DNA from: RCIO01 sp965232405
GTDB lineage: Bacteria; Pseudomonadota; Alphaproteobacteria; Rhizobiales; Rhizobiaceae
DNA: 64,000 nucleotides
NCBI GenBank assembly: GCA_965232405.1
Contig: OZ246966.1
Coordinates: 2,852,001-2,916,000, forward strand
Direction: 5' to 3'
The position numbers were made by a program, and so were the translations under genes. Of this stretch, positions 62,688 through 64,000 are shown one piece after another (positions within the stretch are counted from its first letter, which is position 1; every line of letters begins with the position of its first letter). The notes below the pieces were generated by a model. The model saw only the letters and a program-made list of their open reading frames with translations. It had not been told where the DNA came from and made no database searches.

Positions 62688-63704
62688 GTGGGCGTAGTAG
62701 TTTCCATGGAAGAGGGTAAGCGCGACCAGGCGTCGATTTCGGCGCTGATCGGGCTGACACGCGCCGATATGGGCCGCGTCAACGAGCTCATCCTTTCCAA
62801 GGCGGGTTCGGACGTGGAGATGATCCCGGAGGTCGCCAACCACCTGATTTCGTCGGGCGGCAAGCGCCTGCGTCCCATGCTGACGCTCGCAGCCGCGCAG
62901 ATGTTCGGCTATTCAGGCGAATCCCACGTCAAGCTGGCGGCCAGTGTCGAGTTCATGCATACCGCAACGCTGCTGCATGACGACGTGGTGGACGAAAGCG
63001 GCCTGCGTCGCGGGAAAAAGACCGCCCGCATGATATGGGGCAACCAGGCCAGCGTTCTGGTTGGCGATTTCCTGCTCGGACAGGCCTTCCGCATGATGGT
63101 GGAAGTTGGCTCACTCGACTGTCTCGACATTCTGTCGTCGGCCGCGACGATCATTGCGGAAGGCGAGGTCATGCAGCTTGGCGTCGCCAAGAACCTTGAG
63201 ACGACGGAGGACGATTATCTGTCGGTCATCAAGGCCAAGACGGCTGCGCTCTTCTCCGCTGCGGCCGAAGTCGGGCCGGTGATCGCTGAGGCCAGCAGGA
63301 CGGATCGTGCAGCGCTTCGTTCCTATGGCATCAATCTCGGCCGGGCCTTCCAACTGATCGACGACGCGTTGGACTATGGCGGCAGCGCCGAGAACCTCGG
63401 CAAGAATGTCGGCGACGACTTCCGCGAGGGCAAGGTGACGTTGCCGGTGATCCTGAGCTACCGGCGCGGCAGCGCCGAGGAGCGCGAGTTCTGGCGTCGC
63501 GCCATCGAGCACAATGAGGCTGGAAGCGCAGAGCTTGAAAAGGCCTGCGATCTGATGGCCAGGCACGGCGCGATTGGCGATACCGTTGCGCGCGCGCGCC
63601 ATTTTGGCGGAATTGCGCGCGATGCACTGGCGCCGCTCGGTCCGTCGCCGCACAAATCGGCTCTGCTTGAGGTCATAGACTTCTGTGTCGACCGCGTTAA
63701 CTGA
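62688..63704 (+). CDS. Polyprenyl (octaprenyl/decaprenyl) diphosphate synthase
   Basis: A 338-residue trans-prenyltransferase making the ubiquinone side chain. The first Asp-rich motif is LLHDDVVDES and the second LIDDALDYGG; GGKRLRPMLTLAAAQMFGY and DDFREGKVTLPVI are also present. The residues before the first motif are small-to-medium (FMHTATLLHDD), allowing a long product, decaprenyl in most Alphaproteobacteria. GTG 62688 or ATG 62706 may be the start. Divergent from the DUF2007 gene. Confidence 0.92.
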   Translation: MGVVVSMEEGKRDQASISALIGLTRADMGRVNELILSKAGSDVEMIPEVANHLISSGGKRLRPMLTLAAAQMFGYSGESHVKLAASVEFMHTATLLHDDVVDESGLRRGKKTARMIWGNQASVLVGDFLLGQAFRMMVEVGSLDCLDILSSAATIIAEGEVMQLGVAKNLETTEDDYLSVIKAKTAALFSAAAEVGPVIAEASRTDRAALRSYGINLGRAFQLIDDALDYGGSAENLGKNVGDDFREGKVTLPVILSYRRGSAEEREFWRRAIEHNEAGSAELEKACDLMARHGAIGDTVARARHFGGIARDALAPLGPSPHKSALLEVIDFCVDRVN

Positions 63705-63846
63705 GTTCGGATAGAACGTCAGGCAGCCCCGGATTGTCCGCGAATTCGGATTGGTTGAAGCGGCTCCGCAAAAAGGCCATGCTTGTCGGCGATCACGTGA
63801 CCGGCCCGCAAGCGGGACTTCAGAAAGTGCGGCAGGAAGGAAACGG

Positions 63847-64000
63847 ATGCGGCGAGGACTGGCAAGACAGGCTGTAGCGGCTGTCGCTGTTGCGTTTGCC
63901 CTGACGGCTTCAGGAAGCGCTTTGGCGCAGGACGAAGGCCCGTCGGTGCGAATCAATTCGCTTGCCGGCGCTTTCCTTGCGGCCCGTGTGGCCGAGACCG
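63847..64000 (+). CDS. Secreted protein, probably TPR-containing, cut by window end
   Basis: ATG at 63847 with AAGGAAAC upstream begins a signal peptide (RQAVAAVAVAFALTASGSALAQ) followed by DEGPSVRINSLAGAFLAARVAET. In related bacteria the gene after the polyprenyl synthase encodes a tetratricopeptide protein that begins in this way; only 51 codons are visible, so the TPR assignment is inferred. A 142-base gap precedes it, with no other feature. Confidence 0.7.
   Translation, partial: MRRGLARQAVAAVAVAFALTASGSALAQDEGPSVRINSLAGAFLAARVAET

Overview
The window is high-GC, gene-dense chromosome of an alphaproteobacterium, most likely a member of the Hyphomicrobiales close to Mesorhizobium and other Phyllobacteriaceae. 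The evidence is the split b'/b ATP synthase stator genes (atpI-atpB-atpE-atpF'-atpF), a BacA/SbmA peptide transporter, a two-palindrome intergenic element of the rhizobial RIME type, and the run rnhB - radical SAM - moaB - ispE - S49 peptidase - TrmN6-like methyltransferase - DUF2007 - polyprenyl synthase. No sequence search was possible, so the genus is an inference.

Layout. (1) 1-7904: catabolic cluster on the + strand: the 3' two thirds of a hydantoinase/oxoprolinase A subunit (hyuA), hyuB, an Asp/Glu/hydantoin racemase, an M24 metallopeptidase, a medium-chain reductase and a second hyuB. (2) 7972-17937: a divergent pair of operons. GntR/FCD regulator, M24 peptidase and a lone GAF protein run leftwards; an RbsB-type binding protein, hyuA, hyuB, an RbsA-type double ATPase and an RbsC-type permease run rightwards. 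(3) 17938-18462: gene-poor, with a relic of a TRAP permease and an operator-like palindrome. (4) 18463-27196: an apparently single operon: ROK regulator, M20 hydrolase, two tandem paralogous binding proteins, permease, YhfX-like PLP enzyme, single-domain ATPase and SIS isomerase. (5) 27197-28956: insertion-sequence graveyard with an IS5-type fragment fused to an IS3-type fragment. (6) 28957-42137: IclR-controlled region. Leftward tctC-tctB-tctA, aldehyde dehydrogenase, class III aminotransferase, SDR; rightward iclR, a Tm-1/UPF0261 protein, a HAD hydrolase, a class III aminotransferase, then a fused Gfo/Idh/MocA-aldo/keto reductase. (7) 42548-45159: 2-keto-3-deoxy-pentonate dehydratase and alpha-ketoglutarate semialdehyde dehydrogenase, the last two steps of an oxidative (Weimberg-type) pentose route. 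(8) 45538-48667: BCCT osmolyte transporter and BacA/SbmA. (9) 48671-64000: mostly housekeeping genes: polysaccharide deacetylase, YfgM-like protein, Der, SleB-type hydrolase, ATP synthase Fo operon, RNase HII and downstream genes, ending inside a secreted protein.

How the genes work together. Regions 1-7 are accessory import-and-catabolise modules, each with its own transporter or regulator. The two most interesting are the ABC-coupled HyuAB/M24 system (region 2), which looks built to import a cyclic amide or peptide-like compound, open it with ATP and trim the product, and the ROK operon (region 4), which combines sugar-type import with an amide hydrolase, a PLP racemase-like enzyme and a sugar-phosphate isomerase, as would suit a sugar-amino acid conjugate. 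Both substrates are unknown. Palindromes consistent with operators were found for the GntR, ROK and IclR regulators. No tRNA, rRNA or CRISPR array was seen.
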